DNA of 64,000 nt from Heterostelium album PN500 (lineage: Eukaryota > Evosea > Eumycetozoa > Acytosteliales > Acytosteliaceae), in contig NW_008805085.1 of the NCBI RefSeq assembly GCF_000004825.1, positions 930,001 to 994,000 on the forward strand, written 5' to 3'. Made by a program: the position numbers and the translations under genes. The notes below the pieces were generated by a model. It saw only the letters and a program-made list of their open reading frames with translations. It did not search any database and was not told where the DNA came from. Positions 33,301-44,898 of the stretch are shown piece after piece. Each line of letters starts with the position of its first letter. Position 1 is the stretch's first letter.

Positions 33301-35598
33301 GTTTTTTGTTTTCATTTTTAATCGTATGAACACTTCAAGACAAACCACTACATACATACAGGTCCCTCATTTTTATGTCTTGAACTTTATTATATGCTAT
33401 TAAAAGCAATTTTTTTTTGGTATTTTTTTTTTATTTTTTTAAGATCTAGCAAAGACATCAAAATCACTATTAAATCCTGTGATGGGTTTCATTGAAATGG
33501 GTGGGTCAAAGTTCAACCAAACCATGACATGATTCAGATTTTTTGTTTCTGGAGTCTTTTTTTTGCAATGGTATTGGGCTCCTGGGCGAAAACCTTAATT
33601 TAGAATCACACACGACTTTTCGGACTTGCAAAATCCAAAAACAATTTTTTTACTTTAAAAGTTATACAACAGTTCAAATTTTAATTTTTTTTAATTTTTT
33701 TTTCAAAAATACCAATCAACCATTAATGTTAAGTATGGCATACCAATGAATTAATCTTGAAATTTCAAAATATTTTATTAATTTTAATTGAAAGAAACTG
33801 ACTGGTTTGTTGAAATTCAACCAAAATGTTGTGTGGTTGGTTATTATTTAATAAAATTAATTTAAAAATAGATTATTTTTTAATGGGGGTGATTTGGTTG
33901 GTTTATTGGGGTTGTTTGCAGTGTGTGAATAAAATCCAAATTGGATCAATGATGATCTCATTATAATACTGAGACAACAAGTCTCACAGAGCTATAACCT
34001 CTAAAACTGAAATTGATTGGACCCATTTTACTTTAAAACTTTATCATATTTTCTCTTTCCATAAAATATCACAACAGGTTTACTCTAAAGAAGTGTGTGT
34101 TTGTTTAAAATTGAAATATCACATTATATCTAAATAAAATTGACCATATCATCCCAACCTACACCCAACTTGAAATTGGATTGGTTAAATTATATTAGAT
34201 TTCATTTGAAATTTAGAAAGTTGGTTATTATTTGTGGATGGATTAGAGAGTTAGTTTTCTTTTAATATTGAGTGTGTGATTTTAATATATTTTTTCTTAT
34301 ATCATTACAATTCAAGTCATATCTGATTATTCAGTGTGAGTTGGTTTGTTAGATTATTATGATGAATAGATTTAACTACGTTAGTACGTATATACGTAGA
34401 GTAGTGGTACTTTTAAAATATTTTATATATATCCAATGGTATTATCTTATCTTTATCTTTTAGAACCAAGATAATCACACATCTGAGGTTACTCTGTTAA
34501 AGTTCGACACAAACATGACTCCGATTTGTCTTTTAATTTCGTCATTGAACGCGCATTCAACTCTGGACAGATACTTATTTTTTTAAAAAGACAAATGTAG
34601 AATCAAGTAACAAAACAACTTAACAACCAGGAGTCAACACATACACACATACACACATACACACACACACACACACACATAAACTAAAATATCAAGTGAA
34701 TATTTAAATTAACAGATTCGGTTGCTTGTTGTTCTTCTTTGAAAGAATTGTGTGTAGAATATTCTATACTTTTTAAAAAAAGATACCTAAGCACACAAAC
34801 AAACACACAACACACAAAACACACAATATATGTTGAACTTTTGTGTTGTGTCTATGTGTGTTGTTGTTGTGTGTTGTTCATTTGTATCCGTTCAACCAAC
34901 CAAACAATAGAATTTATAAAAAAGGAATGAAATACACTGAGAATCCAATCAAAAAGCTGTTGAGATAACACTGTGATATAAAGATCATGTTGGTATGGTT
35001 GTTTAGGATGACGATTATGTGTTTTTAAGTGTTGTTTTAGTTGTTTTTGTTGTTGTTGTTTTTGTATTTGATGTCGACGACAATTCCCTATCTCTTTTGA
35101 ATCTTTAGATAATCAAAAAACCATGATCTAATTCAAAGCACCAATCTGTGATAAAAATGAAATTTTTTTAATTGTTGGGGGATCATCTTTTTGTGGGGTT
35201 TTTACCCCCTTTGGATATCAATGTTGATAAAAGTAATAGATAACATTGAATACTATATATAGATTATATTAGCAAACAATCAAGTTTGTTTGTCGGTTAC
35301 ATGCAATTCAAACTTAAATTTTTTTTGATCGAACAGATCTCTTATAATTCATGAACATTATTGTCAACTGACAGATCAGGAAATATCTTTTGCAAATTCA
35401 ATCAATTTCAATTTACAGTTCATTGTTGTTTGTTCTAGAACCATTTGGAAATGTCGTTGTTTAATTTTCAATCCTGGGGATCTAATAATTTAATATTAAT
35501 ATTCAAATATAATTATTTTTAATTGTTTGTTCAATTTTGAATTGCTAGTTAAAAAAAGACTACATTATTATTTTCCAATTTATTTATTTAGGTTTATT
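30328..35598. other. 5.3 kb gene desert upstream of the cyclin gene
   Basis: The longest gap in an otherwise tight gene array. No open frame with coding character or splice-consistent gene was found on either strand. It has A and T tracts (for example 31290-31316), a CA repeat at 34637-34680 and several G/C-rich boxes: GTGGTGTGAGGGTGTGTGTG near 30671-30690, CCACCACCACACCCAATTCC near 31349-31368, GGTGGTGGGTGGTG near 31461, ACCACCACCCACAAA near 32946 and GGGTGGGTCAAAG near 33499. These resemble the G-box sites bound by GBF in Dictyostelium. Segments at 32580-32720, 33180-33300 and 34470-34570 also have mixed composition. Confidence 0.55.
34637..34680. repeat. CA dinucleotide microsatellite
   Basis: A run of ACAT/CACA units that becomes pure CA at its right end, in the gene desert. 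A further ACACA-rich patch lies at 34795-34828. Confidence 0.9.
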
Positions 35599-36437
35599 TT
35601 AAATTAAATTTTGGAAATTTGAATGTGTCCTATGTTTTGAATGAAGATCTCGTCGCTCTCCTCCTAGGCTATGTGTACCAATGGGCATGTATTTATTGAG
35701 GTAGTGGTAAACTAAATAGAAGAATACTAATAGTGTAGATAGAAATAGAATGAAACGTTTGGAAGCTGCCGCTGTACTGTCGTTGCCAGAGGATTGCTCT
35801 TTCTCCTGTAAGTAGTTTTTCAGCTTCACATCTAGCTTTTTTGCAATTTCATCTATCACCAACAGGTCTTTTTCATTTATCTCCACTCTATGATCCAATT
35901 CCAAAAGCAATTCATCTCTACAACTAGATTTTAATTTTAATTTTATCTAAAAACAAAATATAATAAAATAACTATATTAATATTGTTATTTTCGAACAAA
36001 ATTATATTAACATTGTTATGCACATACCTCTTTGGTAAATGATTGTATATTTAATATTCTTTCTTGTACATTCTCTGAAATATATTCTAATTCATTGAGA
36101 AGGCTATGAATGTTATTGAAATGTGTTGTATTTTCAATCTTTGAAAAGTTACTGGATCTAACGTAGAGTTGTTGACACTTTATTTAGGTAAGAAAGTAAG
36201 TAAGAGTAAAATTAATATTAATTAATAGATATATTAGATAGTTTGTTAATAATTACTACATACAATATGAAACTCTTCATAGAGATTATCTAAAGATTGG
36301 TCTGTTTCCTCAGAGTGCTTCTTGAAGAGCTTGATCGAATCGTCCACTGATTGGAACGCATTCTTTAAGAATCTCTCGAAATCAAATGAATTGCCATTGG
36401 TTGGTAGAGTATAGTTAACACTCTTTATATCATCCAT
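35599..36437 (-). CDS. Coiled-coil protein with one C-terminal membrane span, function unknown
   Basis: Minus-strand exons 36437-36264, 36177-36028 and 35946-35599, all phase 0, give 223 residues. The first 165 residues are helical with heptad-like repeats (ERFLKNAFQSVDDSIKLFKKHSEE; LLNELEYISENVQERILNIQ; IDEIAKKLDVKLKNYL). A single hydrophobic span, FILFLSTLLVFFYLVYHYL, sits at about residues 172-190, followed by a basic tail of about 33 residues rich in Arg and His. This is a syntaxin- or tether-like layout, but the tail after the span is long for a tail-anchored SNARE and I see no zero-layer Gln or Arg I can defend. Function is unassigned. Confidence 0.75.
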
Positions 36438-37199
36438 TTAATTTAAAAGTGTAGAGAGGATTCGAATAGTTCATTGATATCTACACACCTTATCAATGTA
36501 TAAGATTTTTTTTTTTTTCGCTTTGTACAATAAGGAATATTTGTATAAAGTTAGTTGTCCAGCTAATTATCTGCTGCTGCCTACAACTTAAAACTTTAAA
36601 ATAACAAAAACAAAAAATTAAAAAAATTAAATAATTCGTTATAATAATATTATAAAAATAAGAAAAGAATCACACATTAGATTTATTGTTTAAACCAATT
36701 GAAAAAAAAAAATAAAAAAAATGAAAATAAAATGAAAATACAATTTTCAATGATTTAATTTCTATCTATATACACACACACAGATATATCTGGGTGATGA
36801 TTTTGCTTTGAAAAACAAATAATAATAATATCAAAAAAACAAAAAAAAAAATATTCTATAAATAAAAAAAAAATCAATTTATATAATATTAGTTTGGATG
36901 TTTTGGGAGGATACAAAAAAAATATAAAAAAAATAAAATAAAATAAAAAATAATAATCCCGTCAAATGTAACGACTAATTAAAAAAGGAGGTAGTCAGAT
37001 CAACAAAGAACTTTGAATTTTTAAAAAAGTTTTTCAAATTTTTTTTTTTTTTATTATTATTATTATTAATGTTTAATTTATTATCTTTTCTTACAAAGAG
37101 AGAGAGAGAGAGATTCATAGTCAAATATTTATTAGTTTTGTTTTAGTTTTAACTAAAACAAAAAAAAAAAAAAAGGACAGATAGATAAATAAAATCAAT
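36438..37199. other. Divergent intergenic region upstream of SMC6
   Basis: A 762-bp gap between the membrane-protein gene and smc6. It is dominated by A and T tracts, with an AG repeat at 37097-37112. A mixed-composition piece at 36955-36995 (CCCGTCAAATGTAACGACTAATT) is the best candidate for a regulatory site. Both promoters should be here. Confidence 0.45.
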
Positions 37200-40100
37200 A
37201 TGGTTGTTGGAAAGAGAAAACAAGAAGAGGAATTCGAAGAGGAACTCGCTGATAATACAAAGAATCTAAAGAGACAAAGAAAACCAGTAAACAATATACA
37301 GATAGTTCAAAGCGATGACGATGAAGAGATAGAGGAGAGTGGCGATGACAGCAGCGACGGCGACGACGACGACAGCAGCAGTGGCGGTGACAGTGATATG
37401 TCGGATATCGAACAATCTCAACCGATTTCACCGATTGCCAAAGGCAAAGGAAGAAGAGCTGCTGTTGCCAATGGACATGCTGCTAAAACCAATGGAAATG
37501 GCAATGGCAATGGCAATGGAGTCAATCATCACAATAATAAAAACAATAATAATAATAATAATAATATACAACAGAATGGTAATGCTCCTATGTCTCGGCG
37601 GAACATAACAGAGGATGGCAATGAAGAGGAAGAAGACGAGCTGAGTGAAGACGAAGAGGAAGTGGCAAGATCGCTACACGAATCAGAGTTGGGAATCATC
37701 GAGAAGATCACTCTCGAGAACTTTATGTGTCACAAGCATTTCGAGATTGTTCTCGGTCCAAACGTAAACTTTATCTCTGGTGAGAACGGTAGTGGAAAGT
37801 CGGCACTGCTCGTCGCTCTCATGGTTTGTCTCGGTGCCAAAGCAGGTACAACCAATCGTGGTCATAAACTAGCGGATCTAGTTAAAACTGATTCACAGTA
37901 TGTATTAACAATCGCGATCGTAGTAATATGTTATTATTATTGCGTGGTGCTATTGCATTGTTACTAACATGTTTTCATCTATTTCCATTTACTACTACTA
38001 TGAATGACTATGAATGACGATGTCAAACAATGAAGAGCAGCAACAATATCTGTTAAACTTAGAAATAGAGGAAACGAAGCGTATAGACATAAGGAGTTTG
38101 GTGATTCTATCATTATTGAGAGAAAGATATATAAGAGTGGAACTAGTGGTGGATATAAAATCAAAGATGCTACCGGTAAAAAGACAATCTCAACAAAACA
38201 CGACGATATCCTACTGATATTGGAGCAATTCAACATTCAAATCGACAATCCAATGGCCATTCTAATGCAAGATACATCCAGAGAGTTTCTTAATGAATCG
38301 ACTCCACAAGCAAAATACAATGTAACTATAACTATTCACTACAATAGTAATAATAATAACTATCAACTTATCAACTTTTGCTAACCAACCTTACTTCCTT
38401 TTAGTTATTCTTAACAGCAACACAACTGGATCAAATGAAGAAAGATTTTAATTTTATTGACGATAATATAAAAGAAATCAATTCTATATTGGAGAAAAAG
38501 AACTATGTAAGTAGACAACGTAGAGTTAGTTAAGCACTATAATATGATGACTAATAATAATAATAATAATAATCGATTGTTTGTGTCTATGATAGATTAT
38601 TGATGAGATGGAAAAGAAAGTGGCGGAATATACAAAGGAATATAAAGAGTTACAGAAGGTGTTTAATTTGGAGACTAGTGTGCAAGAGTTGAAGGAGAAG
38701 TTGGCTTGGTCTTATGTGGTGGAGATAGAACGTTCGATTGCCACGCTGACTTCAGAGTTGGAGGCGTGCGACAAGGGTGCAAGTGACAGTCAGCAGAGGG
38801 TGGACGAGCTACAACAAAGCATCACCAATGTCACTCAGGAGATTGTGAGGCTGCGCGCTGAGAATGCCGCGCTTGTAGAGTCGACCAGAACGTTTGACGA
38901 TCGTCGTCAAGCCAATCAGCTGCAACTCAACGAGATTCACAAGGAGGAAGCAAAAGTGACTGCGAAAATCAGCGATTTCCAAAAGAGAATGGAAATCATT
39001 CAGAACAAAAAAGCGCGTCAGTTGCGTACGATCAATGAACACCGTCAGAAGAACTCACTCTCACAGAACAACCAGGCGAAATACGACCAGATCGAACAGA
39101 AGAAACAGGAGATTGAAAAGATTGAGCATGCGCTCGAAGGCGCTACACAGGCGCGTGATCATCTCAAGGGCGAATCGATGGAGGCACAGCGTAATACTCA
39201 GGAGACAGCGAAGGCACTCTCTGACATCCGATACCATGTATCGAAGCTGGAGAAGCAGATTCAGGGTCTACAAAATTCAAAGGGTGATCTGTCGCGTGTC
39301 TATGGCGACAAGATGCCAGCGCTCCTCAAAAAGATCAGAGACAACCAACGTAGATTCACTGGAAAAACACCGATCGGTCCAATCGGTATGAACATCAAAG
39401 TACGACAAGAGAAATGGGCATACGCCATAGAGTCGTGTATCACAAAGAAATCACTGCGTGGATTCATCGTTGAAACGTTTGCAGACGGTGATCTTCTATC
39501 TGCATTTGCCAAAGATCTTGGTATTCCGTAAGTGTTTCAATACATAATAATAATCATCATAGCCAGTATTAATTGATTTGATTTAATTGATTATTTTCAT
39601 ACACATATATACAGTGATTTCGAAGTGACATGTGTTCAGAAATTCCAGGATCGTGTTTATCGTGAGATTAGAGATGATTTCGATCCAAAGTATTTAACTG
39701 TTTTGCGAGCGATCGAATCGGATACACCGCATGTTCTCAACTTTTTGATTGATACAAAGAAGATTCACACTACACTTTTGGAGGAGGACAGACACAAAGC
39801 AGAGTATATCATTTATCAAGAGAGACCGGCGTTTTTGAAGGATGCTTACACGTTAATTGGTGATAAGATCTACATGAAGGGTAACACACAGGGTATCACC
39901 ACCGGTATGAAAGGTCAGGCCACAATGTTGCAGGCCAACGTCGAAGACATCATCCATTCCTATCAAGCACAGATCGACCAGATGCGTCCGGATCTCGACC
40001 AGAAGATCCAACAGGACAATTCCGCCAAGCAACTGCAGCGTACTCTTCAGAACGAAGAGTCAAAGAAATCTAGCGAAATCAACAAGATGAACAAGTCGAT

Positions 40101-41250
40101 TTGGGACCTGAGGAACGAAATCAGGTCGATCGAAGACACAATCGTCGAAGTCACCGACGATCCTACAGAGGAGTGGGAGCGTGGTATCCAGCAGATGGAT
40201 ATCGAGTTCAACGAATACCGTGAGTCTATCAAACAGCAAGACGAAGAGAAAGCTTTGATCATCGCTAAGCGACTGCCGATTCTCGCGTCAAACAAAGAGC
40301 TGGACGCCGAAGTCGGAAAGATCAACCGACAGATCAATGCTGCCGATCAAAAGATTGGCGCGCTGGCGAAGCAAGAGCGTGAGCTGCGACAGAACGAAGG
40401 TAAACTTCTCATGACGTCAACCAAGCACTCTACACAGCGCGCAACCATCGCGCAGCAACTCGAAGCACAGAAGCAGTCGTTGATTCAACAGCAGGAGAAA
40501 GCCGAGCAGTTTTGTGGACGTGTCGAAGTGCTCGAGAAGGAAACACCGGACCACTTGACGCGTGATATCAATAAGCACAAGGCGGCAATCGAGCGTGAAA
40601 CCAAGGGTCGTCGTAGTCGAGCGGAAGTAATCAACTCGCTGCGAGACACCCAGGCGTCGCTCCACGAAGCCACCGACAAGCGTGACACCCTGAAAAAGCT
40701 CTGTCAAAGCGCCAAAGTGCGTCTGGACGACCGTTTCCAAAACTGGCAAAAGTTCCGTACCAAGATTTCGCGTCGTACCGCGCTCTTTTTCAATATTTTC
40801 TTGTCGCGTAAGGGTTACTCCGGTAACATCCAGTTTGACCACACCCAGAAGCGTCTCGAAGTCAACGTTCAGCTCAATAAGATGGCACCGGCCAACCAAC
40901 AGTCCAGCGCCATTCAGGCGGCAAAGGGTCAGGCCAAAGGCAAAGGTGACACCAAGACACTGTCGGGTGGTGAGCGTTCGTTCTCGACGGTCTCACTGCT
41001 ACTCTCGCTCTGGGAGGCAATGGAGTGTCCGTTCCGTGCGATGGACGAATTCGACGTATTCATGGACGAAGTGAACCGTCGTATTTCAATCGATCTTCTC
41101 CTGAGCAAAGCCAAAGAGAACCGCAACCGACAATATATTTTTGTAACACCGCTTCCACTCAACTCGATTACGCCATCACCACACATTTTCATACACAAAG
41201 TGAGACCACCGGTAAGAGGACAAAGGACCATAGTAGAACAACAAACATAA
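37200..41250 (+). CDS. smc6: Structural maintenance of chromosomes protein 6 (SMC6)
   Basis: Exons 37200-37897, 38036-38321, 38405-38506, 38596-39527 and 39615-41250 give 1217 residues. SMC6 pairs with SMC5 in the complex that resolves recombination intermediates and replication stress. An acidic, Asn-rich N-terminus of about 165 residues precedes GIIEKITLENFMCHKHFEIVLGPNVNFISGENGSGKSA-type ATPase sequence, with Walker A GENGSGKS at 194-201. QDTSREFLN, AILMQ and ATQLDQM segments, then long coiled coils, flank the hinge region around 38-39.9 kb. The C-terminal half has the ABC signature LSGGERS at about 1123 and the Walker B region MDEFDVFMDEVNRR about 24 residues later. FMCH and FDVFMD are SMC6 rather than SMC5 hallmarks. 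Codon GC rises in the conserved heads. Confidence 0.95.
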
Positions 41251-41621
41251 TACAATACAACCCAAATACAAAATCCAATAACATAACAATTGAACACAAA
41301 ACAACAAACTCTCAAACAAATTTGTATATCAAAATATTATTTTTTTTTCCAAATAAACAAAACAAAACAAAAGAAAACAAAAAAAAAAAAACAATAACAA
41401 AACAAAACAAAATAAACAATCAAAATCTTTAAATTATTAAGATGTAGGATGAATGAATTAATTTATTTGAAGTTTTGCAAATTTTCAAACAAAAAATCTT
41501 TCTTTTTTTTTTTTTTTTTTTTTTTTTCAAAAATATCAACATTTTTTTTTAAAAAAGTTTTAATAATTGTTATTTATAAATTTGTTTATTATTTATTTGT
41601 TTCATTAATAAGAGTATAAAG
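41251..41621. other. Intergenic region between smc6 and mycbp
   Basis: A 371-bp gap with AACAAAA repeats and a 27-base T run at 41501-41527. The smc6 3' end and the mycbp promoter lie here; no further feature is seen. Confidence 0.5.
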
Positions 41622-42230
41622 ATGCAAGTATGTAAAGATTACTTGATATTTTGTAGAAAGATTGGTAGATTGACAGATTGATTTTATTATTATTATTATT
41701 TTTAGAACACTGCCGAAAAAGAAGAATTCAAGAACTATCTTGAAAAATGTGGTGTTGTAGACGCTATCACAAAGGTTTTAGTAGGTCTTTATGAAGAATC
41801 AGAGAAGCCATCAGATGCTTTAGAGTATGTATTCTATAACCAATAGAACAGTAGTAGCAACAAAACAAAGAAGAATGACATTTAATGATATTAACATTTA
41901 CACTCTCAAAAAAAAAAAAAAAAAAAAAAAAGATTCATTAAGAGACACCTTGGTAATTCTGCAGGTATTGATGTCGAAGCTTTGAAACAAGAGAATGCTG
42001 AATTAAAAGCTGAAGTTGGTGCACTTACTCAAAGAATAGAAGAACTTTCTAAAAAGGTATGAAAATGAAAATCGAAAGATTTAGTTGGTTCGAACACAAC
42101 TAAATTATCATGAAAACGATAATGACTTTGTTAACAATCTAACACTTTCTTCCTTTCCCTCTCAACTCAATCATCATTCAACAATTTCAAATTAATATAG
42201 TTGGAGGCTGTCCAAAAAGCTCAAGTTTAA
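41622..42230 (+). CDS. mycbp: c-Myc-binding protein homologue (MYCBP/AMY-1)
   Basis: Exons 41622-41627, 41706-41824, 41933-42056 and 42201-42230 give 92 residues, against 103 in human MYCBP. The first exon is only six bases (Met-Gln) before a GTATGT donor. The core EEFKNYLEKCGVVDAITKVLVGLYEE, followed by EKPSDALEFIKRHLGN, matches human segments FRRYLEKSGVLDTLTKVLVALYEEPEKPNSALDFLKHHLG almost position for position. A C-terminal coiled coil (LKQENAELKAEVGALTQRIEEL) follows. In animals the protein binds AKAPs and is found in cilia and flagella; an amoeba without cilia should use it otherwise, so the role here is open. Confidence 0.9.
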
Positions 42231-43140
42231 ATAAATCATTGTGTTTACCAATAATAATGATGATACTAGTATAATCAATCAACAATCAACCAACACATCA
42301 CCAGCAGAAATAAGAATAACATTTGAATATATATTTTAATAGAACTCTACTGCTACTACCACAACAACAACGAGAATAGTAATAGAGTTTTATTTTGTTA
42401 TTTTAATAAACTGGATTGTACAATACAAATCTACAACTACTGTAAATGGATGAAAAGACAAAAAAAAATTTGATATTTGATATTTCAAATTGGAACAAAT
42501 CAATCTATCAATCAATCAAGTTTACTCTGATAAGTTGAAGTGGTGCTTTTTGGGAACAAAAACAAATATCAATGTCCGAATCTGGTTGAGTTGATGATGT
42601 AGTTTTTGACAGGTAAGTGTGATAGATGACAACAAACAACGCCCCAAAAAAACCACGTAAAAACATCAAACTAGTTTTCAAAGTAATTTTTTGATCGCAG
42701 TCAGAATGGAAATTTTTTAAAAATTTTCATTTTTTTGTTTTAAAATTTTTTAAAATTTTTGTCCTGATTTTTGTTTCTTCAACCTCCTATCTTTTATTTT
42801 GATGGGTATTTAATTATTGGCACACAATTAATTAAATATATATAATATATTACCAAATTAGATATCTAATATAAATTAATTCATTTGCATCATTTTTATC
42901 TAATTTTATTATATTTTATATATTTAATTTACCAACACAACAACAACCACCACCCTCTTTATTTTAGATTTTATTATTATTATTTTATTATTATCATTTA
43001 TTTTATTATAATTTGTATAGTTTAGTTAGTATTTATACTTTGTATTTTTATTATTAGTTAGTTTGCTCAATATATTGTTGAAAGGTTAAAAGAAAAGAAA
43101 AGAGTTTAATACATATATATAGAAGAGATAGAGATAGACA
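42231..43140. other. Intergenic region upstream of the CDP-diacylglycerol synthase gene
   Basis: A 910-bp gap. The first 400 bp are the mycbp 3' region, with CAACCA- and ATCAATCA-type repeats. 42530-42700 has mixed composition. From 42830 it is nearly pure A+T. No gene or RNA is recognised. Confidence 0.5.
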
Positions 43141-44793
43141 ATGGATACAACAACTAGAAATAGAATGAATGGAAACAAGAAGAAGAAGGAAGATGAAGTA
43201 GTTAGTCCTTCAATCGGTTCGCCAGGTTTGGTCAACAAGGCACTGAGTAAAGCGAGTAGTCGAGACGATTTCGACTCGAGCAAAGACGAGACCTCGTCGG
43301 ACGACGACTCCCAAGCCGTTGCCAACGCCACCAACAACGCAGACAACGCCAAGCCCACAGATCCACCCGAATCGAAATACAAAAAGTTGGCAGTGCGTTC
43401 GGTGATCGGTGCCATGATGATTGCCTTCTTCACACTGATCCTATCGACCGATCATTTCATAGTTTCGCTATTCGTTATTGCCCTTCAACTACTGGTTTTC
43501 AAAGAGATGGTCTCGCTTCGTTACATCGAGGCCAAGGAGAAGAAGATCCCACGTTTCAGAACACTGGCTTGGTTCTTCTTGCTTTCCGCCTTCTTTTTCT
43601 TCTATGCCAAGCCAATTCTAGTGAAGCTTGCAACCTACTACCCCGATATTTTCCAACATTTCGTACACTATCATCTCTGGCATTCATTCTCACTTTATTG
43701 TATTGGTAGGTTAATATATATATTAACATCATATTTTCTATAACATATATACTAATCTTTTTTAATTATTTATGCTTTCTCATTTCTTTTTTCTATTCCT
43801 TTTCCTTACTTTTTAATAGGATTTGTATCTTTTATTTTCACACTTAGAAAAGGAGTTTATAGATACCAATTCTCACAGTTCACATGGATTCTCATGATTT
43901 TGATGATGGTCGTCGTTCAATCGAATTTCATTATCTCGAATATCTATCAAGGATTCATTTGGTTCATTCTCCCAGTGGCAATCATTGTTTGCAATGATAT
44001 CTTTGCCTATTTCAATGGTTTCTTCCTTGGAAAGAAGTTTATTCAAAAGCCATTAATGAAAATCTCACCAAACAAGACATGGGAAGGTTTCATTGGTGCA
44101 ACCATCTGGACATTGGTCTTTGCGTATTATGTAGGTTTATTTTATAAATTGGAAAGAAAATACAATTCGAATCAATTCATATTAATAATTCATTATTTAT
44201 TTTCTATTAGTTTGCTGGATTTTTAACACAATTCCAATGGTGTATTTGTCCAAAGGGTTCCAGTGGATTCATGGAAACACTCACCTGTGTTCCAGACCCA
44301 GTATTCGTCGAGAAGGATTACGTTCTTCCAGTTGAAGTATCAGCTTTCCTTTCAAAATACGTATGTATACAAAAATATATTCTTACTTTATAGTGATGAT
44401 TAACTAATTTTTTTTTTTTTTGGTTTATTTTAGATTGGTATTCAAATGACACATTTCTCATATGTACCAATTCAATATCATGCTTTAGTTTTGGCATTGT
44501 TTGGATCATTGATTGCACCATTCGGTGGATTCTTTGCTTCAGGTATCAAGAGAGCCTACAAGATCAAGGACTTCGATAATATTTTCCCCGGTCACGGTGG
44601 TGTTACCGATAGAACAGATTGCCAATTCATCATGGGATTGTTTATTCATGTCTATTATCTCACTTTCATCAAGACCAACGACTTGGATGCCAATCAAATC
44701 TGGCAAGGTCTATTGATGCTTCCAATCGATCAACAAGTTCAAATCTATCAAAAATTACAAACCACCATCGAATCTGTATTGATCAAAGCTTAA
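43141..44793 (+). CDS. cdsA: CDP-diacylglycerol synthase (phosphatidate cytidylyltransferase)
   Basis: Exons 43141-43705, 43820-44130, 44211-44360 and 44434-44793 give 461 residues. The enzyme makes CDP-diacylglycerol from phosphatidate and CTP in the ER membrane, feeding phosphatidylinositol and cardiolipin synthesis. A charged cytosolic N-terminus of about 80 residues precedes multiple membrane spans (GAMMIAFFTLIL, SLFVIALQLLVF, LAWFFLLSAFFFFYA, and more). CNDIFAYFNGFFLGKKF and SPNKTWEGFIG are the conserved family blocks. The C-terminal signature SGIKRAYKIKDFDNIFPGHGG followed by VTDRTD fits the cytidylyltransferase pattern S-x-x-K-R-x4-K-D-x-G/F-x2-x-P-x-H-G-G-x-x-D-R-x-D. Its stop is 105 bp from the convergent GH3 gene. 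Confidence 0.94.
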
Positions 44794-44898
44794 AATAGTA
44801 ATAAAATAAATAAATAAAATATATATTAAAAACACATATTCTTTTTCATTTTTTTATATTTGTCTTTTTTTTTATTTAATTGTTTTATATATTTTATT

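Noticed and set aside
42080-42100. GGTTCGAA in a MYCBP intron, as a possible tRNA T-loop
   Set aside because: No flanking cloverleaf stems and it lies within a 144-bp intron between coding exons.
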